Source of the DNA: Xenococcaceae cyanobacterium MO_188.B32
GTDB lineage: Bacteria; Cyanobacteriota; Cyanobacteriia; Cyanobacteriales; Xenococcaceae
Assembly (NCBI GenBank): GCA_030065635.1
Contig: JASJDJ010000010.1
Coordinates: 1-64,000, forward strand
Reading direction: 5' to 3'
DNA: 64,000 bases
The position numbers were made by a program, and so were the translations under genes. Below are positions 34,984 through 43,991 of the stretch, piece by piece (position 1 is the first letter of the stretch; each line of letters starts with the position of its first letter). Under the pieces are notes generated by a model. It ran no database searches. It saw nothing but the letters and a program-made list of their open reading frames with translations, and had not been told where the DNA came from.

Positions 34984-35147
34984 TATCTTTGGTCAAAAGC
35001 GTCATTTAAACATTATAAATTGTCTCCTATCTTTGATAAGAGCGATCGCTCTTTTGAATTCTCTCTAATGCGAAATTTTTATTTTATGCAAAAATTCTAT
35101 TATTTTATTAGGGACTACAATTTCTATATTGGTTTTAGTCTAGAAAA

Positions 35148-38117
35148 ATGACGCTCTCACAAGTTTGGGGTTCTTTAATTGTCTTAGTGGTATGTCCTCT
35201 TTTGGGAGGAATACCCTTAATCGAATGGATTACCTATGGAATTACCGGTCGTCAGTTATCTAAGCTAGGCACTGGCAATATTTCTGTATCGGCAGCTTTT
35301 TACCATGGTGGTAAATTAGTCGGAATTTTAGCCGTACTATCAGAAGCAGGAAAAGGAATTATAGCTGTCTTGTTAGCCCGTAACTTTTTCCCCCTCGATT
35401 CTGTCTGGGAAATCATTGCTCTGATTGCCTTAGTGATAGGACGTTACTGGATGGGGAAAGGTGCAGGAACAACTAACGTGGTATGGGGTGTTTTAGTTCA
35501 CGATCCGATCGCTTTTGCCTTAGTTTTTTTTATTGGTGGCATTAGTTTTACAATTAATCGCAATCGTTTAGTGGGAAAATTAGGAGTACTAGTTTTATTT
35601 GCTATTATTATGGGGCTGCGTCACCCTAGTCAACCAGAGTATTTTGTAGCAGCAACTGCTCTTGCTAGTTTGTTGGCATGGATTTACCAACAAATACCTG
35701 ACGATTTAGATTTACCCGCTACGGGAGGAGAAGTCGAGTCTAAAACTGTGTTTAGTTTTTTTCGTGGCAATAAAGCCATTCAGTCTTTAGAGCGTAAATT
35801 AGATGCTAGTAAAGTAGGGCAAAAAGCTGCTAATTTATCCTTCCTCAAACGCCTGGGTTATTCAGTCCCCGATGGTTGGGTTATACCCGCAGGAGATGAC
35901 CCCAAAACTGTAACTAAATTTTTACAACCTTCAGTCACTAATCCTGTAATCGTGCGTTCATCGGCAATAGGAGAAGATTCAGCCAATGCCTCAGCAGCAG
36001 GACAATATTTAAGCATTGCCAATATTACTAGTCGTGAAGCTCTTTACTCTGCAATTATTGATTGTCAAGCTTCTTACATTGAAGCTAACGCGATCGAATA
36101 TCGCCGTCTCATGAATAGTAACTCAGACAATTCAGAGGAGACAAGCTCGACAGGAATGGCGGTAATAGTCCAAAAACAAATTGAGGGATTATTTTCAGGA
36201 GTTGCTTTCAGTCGAGATCCTCTCAATCAGTTTAGTCAAGCAGTAGCGATCGAAGTTTTACCAGGAGAAGCAGCCCAAGTAGTATCGGGAAAAGTCACCC
36301 CACAACGATATTTAGTCAATCTCCCTGAACTTACTTTGGCAGAACAAGACCGTCAAGAAGAGCGAAATAATATTGTGATTACCCAAGAAAATTCTCACTC
36401 TTCTTCTGTGACCATTCCTACAGAATTACTCGAATCTGTCGCCCTTCTTGCTAGGGAACTAGAAGAGCTTTTCCAAGGTATCCCCCAAGATATTGAATGG
36501 ACTTACGATGGCGAAAAACTGTGGTTATTGCAAGCACGCTCTATTACTACCCTGCAACCGATTTGGACGCGCAAAATAGCAGCAGAAGTTATTCCCGGAC
36601 TAATCAAACCTTTGACTTGGTCGATCAACAAACCTCTAACTTGCGGTGTCTGGGGAGAAATTTTTCATCTAGTTTTAGGTAAAAAAGGACACGACCTTGA
36701 TTTTCAACAAACCGCAACCCTACACTACAATCATGCCTATTTCAACGCCACTTTGTTAGGCACGATCTTTTTAAGAATGGGTTTGCCCCCCGAAAGCCTA
36801 GAATTTTTGACTAGAGGAGCAAAATTTAGTAAACCACCTCTAAAATCTACTCTCAGTAACTTATCTGGCTTATGGAAATTGTGCAAACGAGAATGGAATT
36901 TAGTTCGCGACTTCCAACAAGATTATGACAAGTTATTTGCATCAACTTTAGCAGATGTTAGAGAAACACCAGCTACAGAATTATCTCCCACCGAACTTTT
37001 GTCTAGAGTAGAAACGATTTTAGAAGTGTTAGAACACGCGACTTATTATAGTATCCTCGCACCTCTAAGCTTTGCCCTCAGACAAGCAATCTTTAAAGTA
37101 GAAGATCGACAACTAGACCACAGTCAAACCCCAGAAATTGAATCAATGCGATCGCTTGCAGATCTGGCTGCTGATGCCCTTAAATTATTGGCAGCGGAAA
37201 AAATAACTACTACTTCCAGTGCTTCTCTGTTTGCTCAGATAGCTGAAAATCCAGAAGGAGAAAGTATTTTAGCAAGATTTCAGCAATGGTTAGATAAATA
37301 CGGTTATTTGAGTCAAGTAGCGACAGATATTGCTATTCCTCGTTGGCGAGATAATCCCCGTCCTGCCAGAGAAATGTTTACCCGCTTTTTTAGCGATCGC
37401 ACACAGAGACAACAAGCCCAATCTATTACCCAAAAGCAAACCACGGACTATAAAACTAAACTAGTTCAAACCAGGTTGAATTTAAAAGGTAAAGTCGGTG
37501 AAGTCTATAATCAATTACTCGCTCATCTACGCTGGAGTTTTTTAGCTTTAGAACAGCACTGGCTACAGGAAGGAAAGTTACGCGCACCAGGAGACATCTT
37601 CTATCTAAAAATGTCAGAAATTCACACCTTACAAGCGAATTACACTGAAAAATTCAAACAAGAGCTCGAACAATTGATTGTCCAAAGAAAAGCGGAGTTA
37701 GCAGAAAATCAAAAATTGAAGCATATTCCCTATCTTGTCTATGGCGATCGTCCTCCCGTCATATCTGACACCAATACTCCCGTTATTGCCGATGCTCGAA
37801 TACTCAAAGGTATCGGTACTAGTCCGGGTAAAGTAGAAGGCTCGGTCAAAATTTTATCTGATTTTGCCAATACAGACCAGATAAATAAACAAACTATTAT
37901 AGTTGTTCCCTATACCGATGCAGGATGGTCGCCAGTATTGGCTCGTGCTGGTGGATTAATTGCCGAGGTGGGTGGTCGTCTATCTCATGGAGCAATTATA
38001 GCTCGCGAATACGGTATTCCTGCCGTCATGGATATTCCTAATATCAATAAAATTTTACACAATGGTCAAAAAGTTAAAATAGATGGTCTTTTGGGAGTAG
38101 TAGAAATTTTAGATTAA
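35148..38117 (+). CDS. Fusion of a PlsY-like membrane domain with a PEP-synthase-like enzyme
   Basis: A 989-residue two-part protein. Residues 1-195 form a membrane domain with several helices and weak matches to glycerol-3-phosphate acyltransferase PlsY: GTGNIS for the first motif and MGKGAGTTN for the second. From about 215 a pyruvate-phosphate-dikinase ATP-grasp domain follows (GQKAANLSFLKRLGYSVPDGW, VRSSAIGEDSANASAAGQY, GLFSGVAFSRDP, QDIEWTYDGEKLWLLQAR). A long helical middle leads to the phosphohistidine domain with catalytic His in GGRLSHGAIIAREYGIPAV. The PEP/pyruvate-binding TIM barrel is missing, as in rifampicin phosphotransferase-like enzymes. The fusion implies phosphotransfer at the membrane; the substrate is unknown. 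Confidence 0.8.
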   Translation: MTLSQVWGSLIVLVVCPLLGGIPLIEWITYGITGRQLSKLGTGNISVSAAFYHGGKLVGILAVLSEAGKGIIAVLLARNFFPLDSVWEIIALIALVIGRYWMGKGAGTTNVVWGVLVHDPIAFALVFFIGGISFTINRNRLVGKLGVLVLFAIIMGLRHPSQPEYFVAATALASLLAWIYQQIPDDLDLPATGGEVESKTVFSFFRGNKAIQSLERKLDASKVGQKAANLSFLKRLGYSVPDGWVIPAGDDPKTVTKFLQPSVTNPVIVRSSAIGEDSANASAAGQYLSIANITSREALYSAIIDCQASYIEANAIEYRRLMNSNSDNSEETSSTGMAVIVQKQIEGLFSGVAFSRDPLNQFSQAVAIEVLPGEAAQVVSGKVTPQRYLVNLPELTLAEQDRQEERNNIVITQENSHSSSVTIPTELLESVALLARELEELFQGIPQDIEWTYDGEKLWLLQARSITTLQPIWTRKIAAEVIPGLIKPLTWSINKPLTCGVWGEIFHLVLGKKGHDLDFQQTATLHYNHAYFNATLLGTIFLRMGLPPESLEFLTRGAKFSKPPLKSTLSNLSGLWKLCKREWNLVRDFQQDYDKLFASTLADVRETPATELSPTELLSRVETILEVLEHATYYSILAPLSFALRQAIFKVEDRQLDHSQTPEIESMRSLADLAADALKLLAAEKITTTSSASLFAQIAENPEGESILARFQQWLDKYGYLSQVATDIAIPRWRDNPRPAREMFTRFFSDRTQRQQAQSITQKQTTDYKTKLVQTRLNLKGKVGEVYNQLLAHLRWSFLALEQHWLQEGKLRAPGDIFYLKMSEIHTLQANYTEKFKQELEQLIVQRKAELAENQKLKHIPYLVYGDRPPVISDTNTPVIADARILKGIGTSPGKVEGSVKILSDFANTDQINKQTIIVVPYTDAGWSPVLARAGGLIAEVGGRLSHGAIIAREYGIPAVMDIPNINKILHNGQKVKIDGLLGVVEILD

Positions 38118-38152
38118 TGGATAATTTTAGGATCGCAAATTAATAAATTTAT

Positions 38153-39205
38153 ATGCTAGCTCTTGTTATTGTTGTTGTTATAGTTATTTTGGGTTCAGCA
38201 ATTTGTTCTGGCTCAGAAACTGCCCTGTTATCTGTTCCTTTAATCAAAGTTAGACAACTAGCACAATCGAAAAAACCATCTGCTCTAGCACTACTAGGAA
38301 TTCGCAACAAAATTAATCGTCCGATCGCCACAATAGTAATACTCAATAATATTTTTAATATTGTGGGTAGTATTACTATCGGGACTCTAGCAGTAGACGT
38401 ATTGGGGGATACTTGGTTAGGAGTATTTTCTGGAGTGCTTACTTTTTTAATTATTATTTTAGGAGAAATTATTCCCAAAACTTTAAGTGAACGTTATGCA
38501 GAAAATGTGGCACTATTTATTGCTATACCTGTTAAATTTTTGACTATTTTATTGACACCTTTAGTTTGGTTAGTTGAGCAAGTTACTGCCCCCATTACTC
38601 AAGGAAAACCGATTCCTACCACTAATGAAGCTGAAATTAAGTTTTTAACTAAAATTGGTTATCAAGAAGGAGTAATAGAAGATGACGAAGCGGAAATGAT
38701 TCAACACGTTTTTCAGTTGAATGATTTAACTGCCTCTGACTTAATGACTCCCAGAATTATTGTTACTTATTTAAAAGGGGACTTAACTCTAGCTGAATGC
38801 CAGCAAGAGATTATTTCTTCCCAACATACCCGCATTTTAGTTATTGAAAATTCTATTGATAATGTAGTTGGTTTAGTCTTAAAAGATGATTTGCTGACGG
38901 CAATGATTGAAAACAATAAACAACAACTGGTTAAAAATCTCGTGCGCCAAGTACGTTTTGTTCCTGAAACTATTAGAGCAGATAAATTACTCAAAGTTTT
39001 TCAAGAAACTAGAGAACATTTAGCCGTTGTTTTAGATGAATACGGAGGAGTTGCAGGAGTAGTTACTTTAGAAGATGTTTTAGAAGTTTTGACGGGGGAA
39101 ATTGTCGATGAAACCGATCGCAGTGTCGATCTGCAAGAAATTGCTCGTAAGAAAAGACAAAGACTCCTGCAATCAAGAGGAATTATTAACGAAGAAAAAT
39201 CTTAG
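38153..39205 (+). CDS. CNNM/CorC-type transporter (DUF21 plus CBS pair)
   Basis: A 350-residue hemolysin-C-like membrane protein. The N-terminal DUF21 domain has three to four helices and the conserved CSGSETALLSVPLIKVRQL and GEIIPKTLSERYAE motifs. A CBS pair follows (SDLMTPRIIVTYLKGDLTL, then VVLDEYGGVAGVVTLEDVLEVLTGEIVDETD). The family exports or regulates Mg2+ or related ions. The protein is shorter than CorC proteins with the extra C-terminal domain. It starts 36 bases after the PlsY-like fusion and may share its transcript. Confidence 0.9.
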   Translation: MLALVIVVVIVILGSAICSGSETALLSVPLIKVRQLAQSKKPSALALLGIRNKINRPIATIVILNNIFNIVGSITIGTLAVDVLGDTWLGVFSGVLTFLIIILGEIIPKTLSERYAENVALFIAIPVKFLTILLTPLVWLVEQVTAPITQGKPIPTTNEAEIKFLTKIGYQEGVIEDDEAEMIQHVFQLNDLTASDLMTPRIIVTYLKGDLTLAECQQEIISSQHTRILVIENSIDNVVGLVLKDDLLTAMIENNKQQLVKNLVRQVRFVPETIRADKLLKVFQETREHLAVVLDEYGGVAGVVTLEDVLEVLTGEIVDETDRSVDLQEIARKKRQRLLQSRGIINEEKS

Positions 39206-39220
39206 TATTACCGATACCAC

Positions 39221-39502
39221 CTATGAATGTTGCAAACAAAAGTGATTAACGTGTAGAATTGCTTCACCATGATCGGGAACCCAAGCAACCCATTCTGTAT
39301 CTGATTTTGGACATAAAAGCAAGGCTTCATCATGGCAATAAGGATTAAGTAAAGTGAGTAACCTTACCCAAGTATTAGATTTTGCTTGAGGAATTTCTGC
39401 GGGGATAAAATTGAGAGGAACATCACACCATTGAACCTGAGATTGTGAGCGTACAGTTGCGAGAACAGCCATATCATTAACTCCAAAAACTACAGTTTTC
39501 AA
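39221..39502 (-). CDS. Hypothetical protein
   Basis: A 93-residue protein with no signal peptide or obvious domain. The segment SNTWVRLLTLLNPYCHDEALLLCPKSDTEWVAWVPDHGEAILHVNHF reads like real, conserved protein with several Trp, Cys and His residues. It is convergent with the CNNM gene, with only 15 bases between stops. I recall similar short proteins in other cyanobacteria but no function. Confidence 0.6.
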   Translation of the reverse strand: MKTVVFGVNDMAVLATVRSQSQVQWCDVPLNFIPAEIPQAKSNTWVRLLTLLNPYCHDEALLLCPKSDTEWVAWVPDHGEAILHVNHFCLQHS

Positions 39503-39703
39503 CTTTTACAATAATAAAAAGCTAGAATATTCTGTATATAATGCTACAAAATATTAAAATTCTAATCTAGCTAAAGTCTCATATCTTAACAAAATATGAG
39601 TTCAAAACTCGAAATTATCATTCCTTAAACGAGAGAATATTGCCAAGAAGCCAGTTTTAAAATAGATTAATCTTCACCCAAAAACTCTAAAAGATAGTAC
39701 CTA

Positions 39704-40039
39704 ATGAACGATAAAACAACCAATCAAGATTCTTCTGCCCCAAGTGATGAATCCTTAAACCAAAAAGTAACACCTCTTCGTTGTTTTGTGGGGTCTATTA
39801 TTTCTGGTGGGTTATCATTTGCTCTTTATTTACTTTTTTCTTCTATTTCTCAAACCTATGCAGCTAAACCCCTAGTTATGAATAGTGCGTTAGCATTAAG
39901 GATTTCTGTTGCCGTGCGTACTTTAGTCACTGGAGTAGTCGCCTTAGGGGCCTCAGTTTTTGCTTTTGTCGCTCTTGGTTTATTTTTACTGGGAATTCAA
40001 TTGATAGTGCAAGGTTTTAAAGAAGGGAATGAGCAATAG
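39704..40039 (+). CDS. DUF3082 family membrane protein
   Basis: A 111-residue protein. A polar N-terminal tail of about 25 residues is followed by two hydrophobic helices (GSIISGGLSFALYLLFSSI and LVTGVVALGASVFAFVALGLFLLGIQLIVQ). The TPLRCFVGSIISGGLSFALYLL start and the AVRTLVTGVVALG segment fit DUF3082, a cyanobacteria/plastid-lineage family of unknown function. It has its own upstream gap of about 200 bases. Confidence 0.8.
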   Translation: MNDKTTNQDSSAPSDESLNQKVTPLRCFVGSIISGGLSFALYLLFSSISQTYAAKPLVMNSALALRISVAVRTLVTGVVALGASVFAFVALGLFLLGIQLIVQGFKEGNEQ

Positions 40040-40273
40040 GCATTGGTGACCGCCCTTCGGGCAAGGCAGTCGGCAGAGGGCGTGGAAAGGGGGCTTCAAA
40101 CAACGAAAACTAGGGAGTCCAACCATTCGTAACAAGTTAAGATATCGAACATAATGTCAAGGAAAGCCGAAAGAAGTTTTTAAGCGAATAAAAGAGAAAC
40201 AAACTCATTCATGGCAAAATAAACCTGGAAAATCATTACCAGAAGGAAATGCCCCGAAAAATCACTCGTGACC
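40040..40273. repeat. Palindromic G+C-rich repeat and degenerate sequence
   Basis: Directly after DUF3082 there is a G+C-rich element with a GCCC-TTC-GGGC hairpin and an outer CGCCC/GGGCG pair (about 40050-40090). Further on, an open frame of about 35 codons (KPKEVFKRIKEKQTHSWQ and on) ends in TGA at 40269-40271, just before the transposase-like ATG. It may be the tail of a lost gene. Confidence 0.4.
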
Positions 40274-40632
40274 ATGCCAAGAAAACGATGGCGACCAATG
40301 GTGGAAGAGCGCAGGGCTATTTCATGCTGACAATAATCTACCAAGAAATTCATTTCTTGGCTTAAAGTGCAAGTCCGTTTAAACGGACTTAGTACACTTA
40401 GACAGATAATTTATTATCTGGAGGCACGAGAATGAAATAGCCCTGGGAAGAGCGAGTTATTACCGAAGACTTAACCGCTTTATTAACTCCAACAATTACA
40501 TCCCAGTCCCGTTTTTTTCGAGAATTGGGGCTCAGAGAGAGAATTCTGACACTTCCCTTGATGGTAGCTGCGGTGTTAACTTTGTTGTGGCGGGATGTGC
40601 CAGGAGTTACAGAATTAACACGATCTATATTA
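40274..40632 (+). pseudogene. IS4-type transposase N-terminal relic, split by a MITE
   Basis: From the ATG at 40274 the frame reads MPRKRWRPMVEER. After the 134-bp MITE and one copy of its target duplication are removed, it continues VITEDLTALLTPTITSQ and then FFRELGLRERILTLPLMVAAVLTLLWRDVPGVTELTR. This is the typical start of a cyanobacterial IS4-family transposase. Beyond about 40632 the likeness stops, so the catalytic DDE part is lost. The MITE therefore hit a gene that was once intact, or at least in frame, at this point. A competing frame from an ATG at 40250 (MPRKITRDHAKK) also reads plausibly, so the true start is uncertain. Confidence 0.65.
40312..40445. mobile_element. 134-bp MITE with CAGGG ends and 9-bp target duplication
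   Basis: The ends are perfect 14-bp inverted repeats, CAGGGCTATTTCAT and its complement, with partial pairing further in. On each side stands GGAAGAGCG (40303-40311 and 40446-40454), a 9-bp target duplication. The inside is palindromic: CAAGAAATTCATTTCTTG and AAGTCCGTTTAAACGGACTT. There is no coding capacity. CAGGG ends with 8-10 bp duplications recall the ISAs1 family, so such a transposase may move it in trans (inference). Confidence 0.85.
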
Positions 40633-41365
40633 ATGATTGAGTCTTACTACACCTATATTGTATCTCCAGGTAGTTATTGCCAATCTAAATTCGATAAATT
40701 TGTAAATAATTTGTAAATATACCTGAGTTCGACGGACTTAAAAAGAGAAAAATGCTCCAGTATAATTACTAATAAATCAAGTATAAATCCTGCAGAATAA
40801 ATTCAGGAATTACACATAAAATTCAGAACATTTGAGTGTAAATAAACTAAAAATTATGGCTAAAGTAATTTTGGTCAAAGTCTTTCGTTTTCTCATCTGA
40901 CGTTGCTAATCAAATTCAGTAATTACACGGAAACCAATATTTATCGGTTATAGGAAGCGATAAATATTTGTAAAGGGGACAAATTCATCAACCATCGTTA
41001 TTTTCTCCGAAAGATTAAACTATCAAGAACTAAAAGTCTTGCTGTGCAAGACTTTCGATGATTAGTTTCTAACAGTTTTACATCACAGGTTCGGTAGAGC
41101 CGAAAAAAAGTGCGAATCGTAAGTTAATTTTTTTTATTTTGTTATTTGTATTCTCTTAATACAAGAGACAATTAAGTTGGATACATAAATCGAATCGTGT
41201 CTTTGCCAAAAAAAACCTAGACGATGTCCATATCTTTTTGATGAAAGCCTGTCTGTTGATCCAGAAAAAATAAAGCAAAATTAAAGCCTATATACATAAG
41301 TACTTTGGACATCAGATCAAAGCCCCTAAAAAAACCTTTTCAGTTCTCAGGAGGTGTAATATGTA
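40633..41365. other. Gene-free upstream region of the TPR/CHAT locus
   Basis: AT-rich sequence without a gene. It holds a perfect hairpin (AAAGTCTTG at 41033-41041 with CAAGACTTT at 41047-41055) and, at its end, a strong Shine-Dalgarno, AGGAGGT (41349-41355). That site stands five bases before an ATG-TAA start-stop pair (41361-41366), which overlaps the ATG of the next gene. This marks the shift from the AT-rich backbone to the G+C-richer accessory locus. Confidence 0.5.
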
Positions 41366-41725
41366 ATGACTAATTCTAGGATAGAGGAAGTGTTGGAAAG
41401 GTATGAAGATGCTTTGACTGCGCTTAAAAAAGAAGTAGAAGACTCCCCTATTAAAGACTCGGAGTTTAATAATGTATCAATTGACAAGTTGCCAGTCAAA
41501 CAAGTTTTAGATGTTCTTGTGGCTCGCGATGCCCTCCAAAAACAACTAGAAAACAGGGATAATCCTGCAAAGATTCTTGTAAAGGTTAGTGAACTTGATA
41601 GAAAATTGAGGGAACAGTTTAAAGCGTTTTCCCAAAAAATTTGCCAGGAAGAGCAGCGCAAGATTGTGATTCAACTCAAAGATTTGCAGAATGTCTGTAA
41701 GAAGCCTCAAAAAAAAGCTTGGTAG
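41366..41725 (+). CDS. N-terminal part of a TPR membrane protein, cut by an in-frame amber codon
   Basis: A 119-residue soluble, helical segment with coiled-coil character (RIEEVLERYEDALTALKKEVEDSP, then VLDVLVARDALQKQLENRDNPAKILVKVSELDRKLREQFKAF). It ends KKAW followed by TAG. The next 14 codons and the following gene are in exactly this frame with no other stop. The sequence across the TAG reads AW-stop-WFP, where I recall AWWWF in intact homologues, so a Trp codon (TGG) has apparently become TAG. The segment is thus probably the cytoplasmic front of one protein of about 457 residues. It has an excellent ribosome site upstream, whereas the downstream half has none. Confidence 0.6.
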   Translation: MTNSRIEEVLERYEDALTALKKEVEDSPIKDSEFNNVSIDKLPVKQVLDVLVARDALQKQLENRDNPAKILVKVSELDRKLREQFKAFSQKICQEEQRKIVIQLKDLQNVCKKPQKKAW

Positions 41726-41767
41726 TGGTTTCCCAAAATTAATGTCCGCTGGTGGGATCGATTTAAG

Positions 41768-42739
41768 TTGGCATGGAAGACTTTGGCTTTTCTATGGCTC
41801 GTAGCTACCTTAAGTCTCTTGATAGATATAGTAGGTATCTTCTCCCTTTTAAGTGGTGGACCAAATCTATTCGATTGCTGGCCTGTCATTATTCAGAGTT
41901 TCCTTTCATTCGCAAGTTTAGGAACACTCACGGAACCTGGGCAGACAGTTATGAAAAATACTCTTAAAAATCGCATTATTCCTAGTTATTTAAGGGAAAA
42001 AGACATGTTTGGTGCTGCTAGCTTACTCTTGTTAATTTTTGTTTGCCTCCGCTTATTCTTACCTAGAATTGCCCCAGTTTTCAGCAATGCTGGATTCCAT
42101 GATTACGAAGTTGGTCGCTTAGCTAGTGCCCAATCCCATTACAAAAAGGCTCTTGCGCTCAACCCCAACGATGGTAGAACACATTTCTACCTCGGCTCGC
42201 TGTACGAAGAATTTCATGATTTTAATCGTGCTCGCACTGAATACCAGATTGCTCTTGAAAATGGTTATTATGCTGCCTATAATAACCTGGCTCGCTTGCA
42301 CATACTAGATAAAAAATACAACGAAGCTGCTTATCTTTTGAGGCGGTTAGAATCAAATCCATCGATTAAACTATCAGATAATGATATTGTGAATTACAAC
42401 CTTAACAAGAATCTGGGTTGGACGAGATTGGAACAAGGACTTCAAGCACAAAACAAGACGTTAAAAAATGTGTTTCTAGCAGAAGCAGAGGCGAAACTTA
42501 ATGAAGCAATTGACCTAGCAAAAAAAACACAACTTTCTAAAACACAGCAGGCATCTGCACATTGCTTACTGGCGCATGTGCTGGAAGAGAAGGAACACGA
42601 TTCCAAGCAGGTCCAAGAGGAATGGAGATACTGCCTCAGTAACAACCCTGTCAAGACCCCTGAGGAAGATGTCTGGAAATTTGAAGCAAAGAAACGATGT
42701 CTTGATGAAACTTCGATATTGGATGGAGGTGGATCGTGA
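41768..42739 (+). CDS. TPR-repeat membrane protein (downstream half of the amber-split gene)
   Basis: Two membrane helices (LAFLWLVATLSLLIDIVGIFSLL and AASLLLLIFVCLRLFLPRIAPVF) flank a loop. They are followed by TPR units: DYEVGRLASAQSHYKKALALNPNDGRTHFYLGSLYEEFHDFNRARTEYQIALENGYYAAYNNLARLHILDKKYNEAAYLLRRLE, then further helical repeats. The apparent TTG start at 41768 has no ribosome site. The same frame is open back to the TAG at 41723, which supports one original gene starting at 41366. It overlaps the next gene by four bases, indicating translational coupling. I recall such TPR proteins beside CHAT proteases in cyanobacteria; its function is unknown. Confidence 0.7.
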   Translation: MAWKTLAFLWLVATLSLLIDIVGIFSLLSGGPNLFDCWPVIIQSFLSFASLGTLTEPGQTVMKNTLKNRIIPSYLREKDMFGAASLLLLIFVCLRLFLPRIAPVFSNAGFHDYEVGRLASAQSHYKKALALNPNDGRTHFYLGSLYEEFHDFNRARTEYQIALENGYYAAYNNLARLHILDKKYNEAAYLLRRLESNPSIKLSDNDIVNYNLNKNLGWTRLEQGLQAQNKTLKNVFLAEAEAKLNEAIDLAKKTQLSKTQQASAHCLLAHVLEEKEHDSKQVQEEWRYCLSNNPVKTPEEDVWKFEAKKRCLDETSILDGGGS

Positions 42740-43938
42740 AAACTAATATTGTTGATAAATTGGTGAGGTATTTGCCTAGATGTAAAAACATTTTCTTGAA
42801 AGGAAGAATTATCTTTGTCTTTCTGATAGTTGTAGCTAACATTGGATCTGTTTCCACCGTGCTTGCACAGGAAATTGAAATTATAGAGTGCAGCGGTCAA
42901 GTGTTACTCAAACGCGGATCTTCTGAGTACCGCTCAACTGGTGTTGGGGAAAGGTTACAGCCTGGAGATCTCCTGTTTCCCCAGTCAGGAGCAATAGCTA
43001 AGGTTCTCTGCGCGGATGAGGATTCAGATATCTGGAGAGTGCCTGTTGGCATTCCCTCAAGCATACACGAAGGTTGCCCTGAGTGGAACCCGTCCGTGGT
43101 AAAAGGAGAAACGAGATACAGACCTGGCGGTAGTAACCTGCAGATTCCTTACATTCTCCATCCTCGTATGACTTATTTGCTTCACGACAGGCCAACTTTT
43201 CGCTGGAATGGGGTGGAAGGGGTAACTAACTATACTGTGCGGTTGCTTGGACCAGGTGGATTAGAGTGGGAGACAGAAGAAAGTTCAACTGAGGTTGTTT
43301 ATCCGAATAATGCCCCTCCTTTGGAGTGGGGAGTTAAATATTTGGTGACTGTTGAAGCTGACAACGTTTCTTCTCTGCAAGATGGTGGCGGCATCCTGGG
43401 GTTCGAGCTGCTCGATGAAGACACGATCCAAGAAGTAGAGGAGAAAGCGGCAAAAATCGCCGAATTGGAGGATCGGACGGAGGAAGAACGTGCCTTAACC
43501 TTAGCTAAACTGTACCGCGGAGAAAATCTAACTGCTGAGGCGATCGCCACCCTAGAAGCTTTGGTGGAGCAGGACAGCCAAACTGCACTGGTTTTCCGTA
43601 TGTTGGGAGATCTCTACACAGAAGTTGGACTGAATCTATTGGCAGAAGCTCGCTACGAAAAGGCAAGCGAGCTGTTTGCCTCTACGCTAGCTCGGTATGC
43701 CCTGACCGCTACACAAGATGGCTTGGCAAGGACCAAATTGATGCTGGGTAAAATGCAGGAAGCCGAGCGACTGTCTGCCCAGGTAATAGCTGAATACCGG
43801 GAATTGGGTGACGAGCAAAGCGCAACTGGCTTAGAGCAACGCTTGGCAGAAGCAGCATCAGAAGAGGAACAGCCAGAGACATTACTCAGGGAAACAGATC
43901 CAAGTTCCGTAACCCAGATAATCACGCCGAGTGACTGA
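42736..43938 (+). CDS. Exported FecR-like/TPR protein of the CHAT locus
   Basis: A 400-residue protein from a GTG start that overlaps the previous stop. An N-terminal hydrophobic segment ending in VSTVLAQ is a likely signal peptide. A FecR-like region follows (IIECSGQVLLKRGSSEYRSTGVGERLQPGDLLFPQSGAIAKVLC), then a beta-sandwich-like part (RPTFRWNGVEGVTNYTVRLLGPGG). After that come TPR-like helices (about 250-385) and an acidic tail. The order sensor-like domain, Ig-like domain, TPR recurs next to secreted CHAT proteins in cyanobacteria, so it may act on the exterior side with the TpsA-CHAT protein. It is convergent with that gene, with 53 bases between stops. Confidence 0.72.
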   Translation: MKTNIVDKLVRYLPRCKNIFLKGRIIFVFLIVVANIGSVSTVLAQEIEIIECSGQVLLKRGSSEYRSTGVGERLQPGDLLFPQSGAIAKVLCADEDSDIWRVPVGIPSSIHEGCPEWNPSVVKGETRYRPGGSNLQIPYILHPRMTYLLHDRPTFRWNGVEGVTNYTVRLLGPGGLEWETEESSTEVVYPNNAPPLEWGVKYLVTVEADNVSSLQDGGGILGFELLDEDTIQEVEEKAAKIAELEDRTEEERALTLAKLYRGENLTAEAIATLEALVEQDSQTALVFRMLGDLYTEVGLNLLAEARYEKASELFASTLARYALTATQDGLARTKLMLGKMQEAERLSAQVIAEYRELGDEQSATGLEQRLAEAASEEEQPETLLRETDPSSVTQIITPSD

Positions 43939-43991
43939 AAATCATCCTCTGCTACCAGCAGGCTTAACTAGCAAATTTGATGTTGACTAGC

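Noticed and set aside
35068-35151. Short frame with many Phe/Tyr residues before the PlsY-like fusion
   Set aside because: It overlaps the next start codon and reflects AT-rich composition.
40980-41110. A tRNA-like gene in the gap before the TPR genes
   Set aside because: Only a single hairpin and a GGTTCG word are present; no cloverleaf could be built.
42442-42900. Minus-strand frame across the TPR genes
   Set aside because: It is antisense to two recognisable genes; composition follows the opposite strand's codon pattern.
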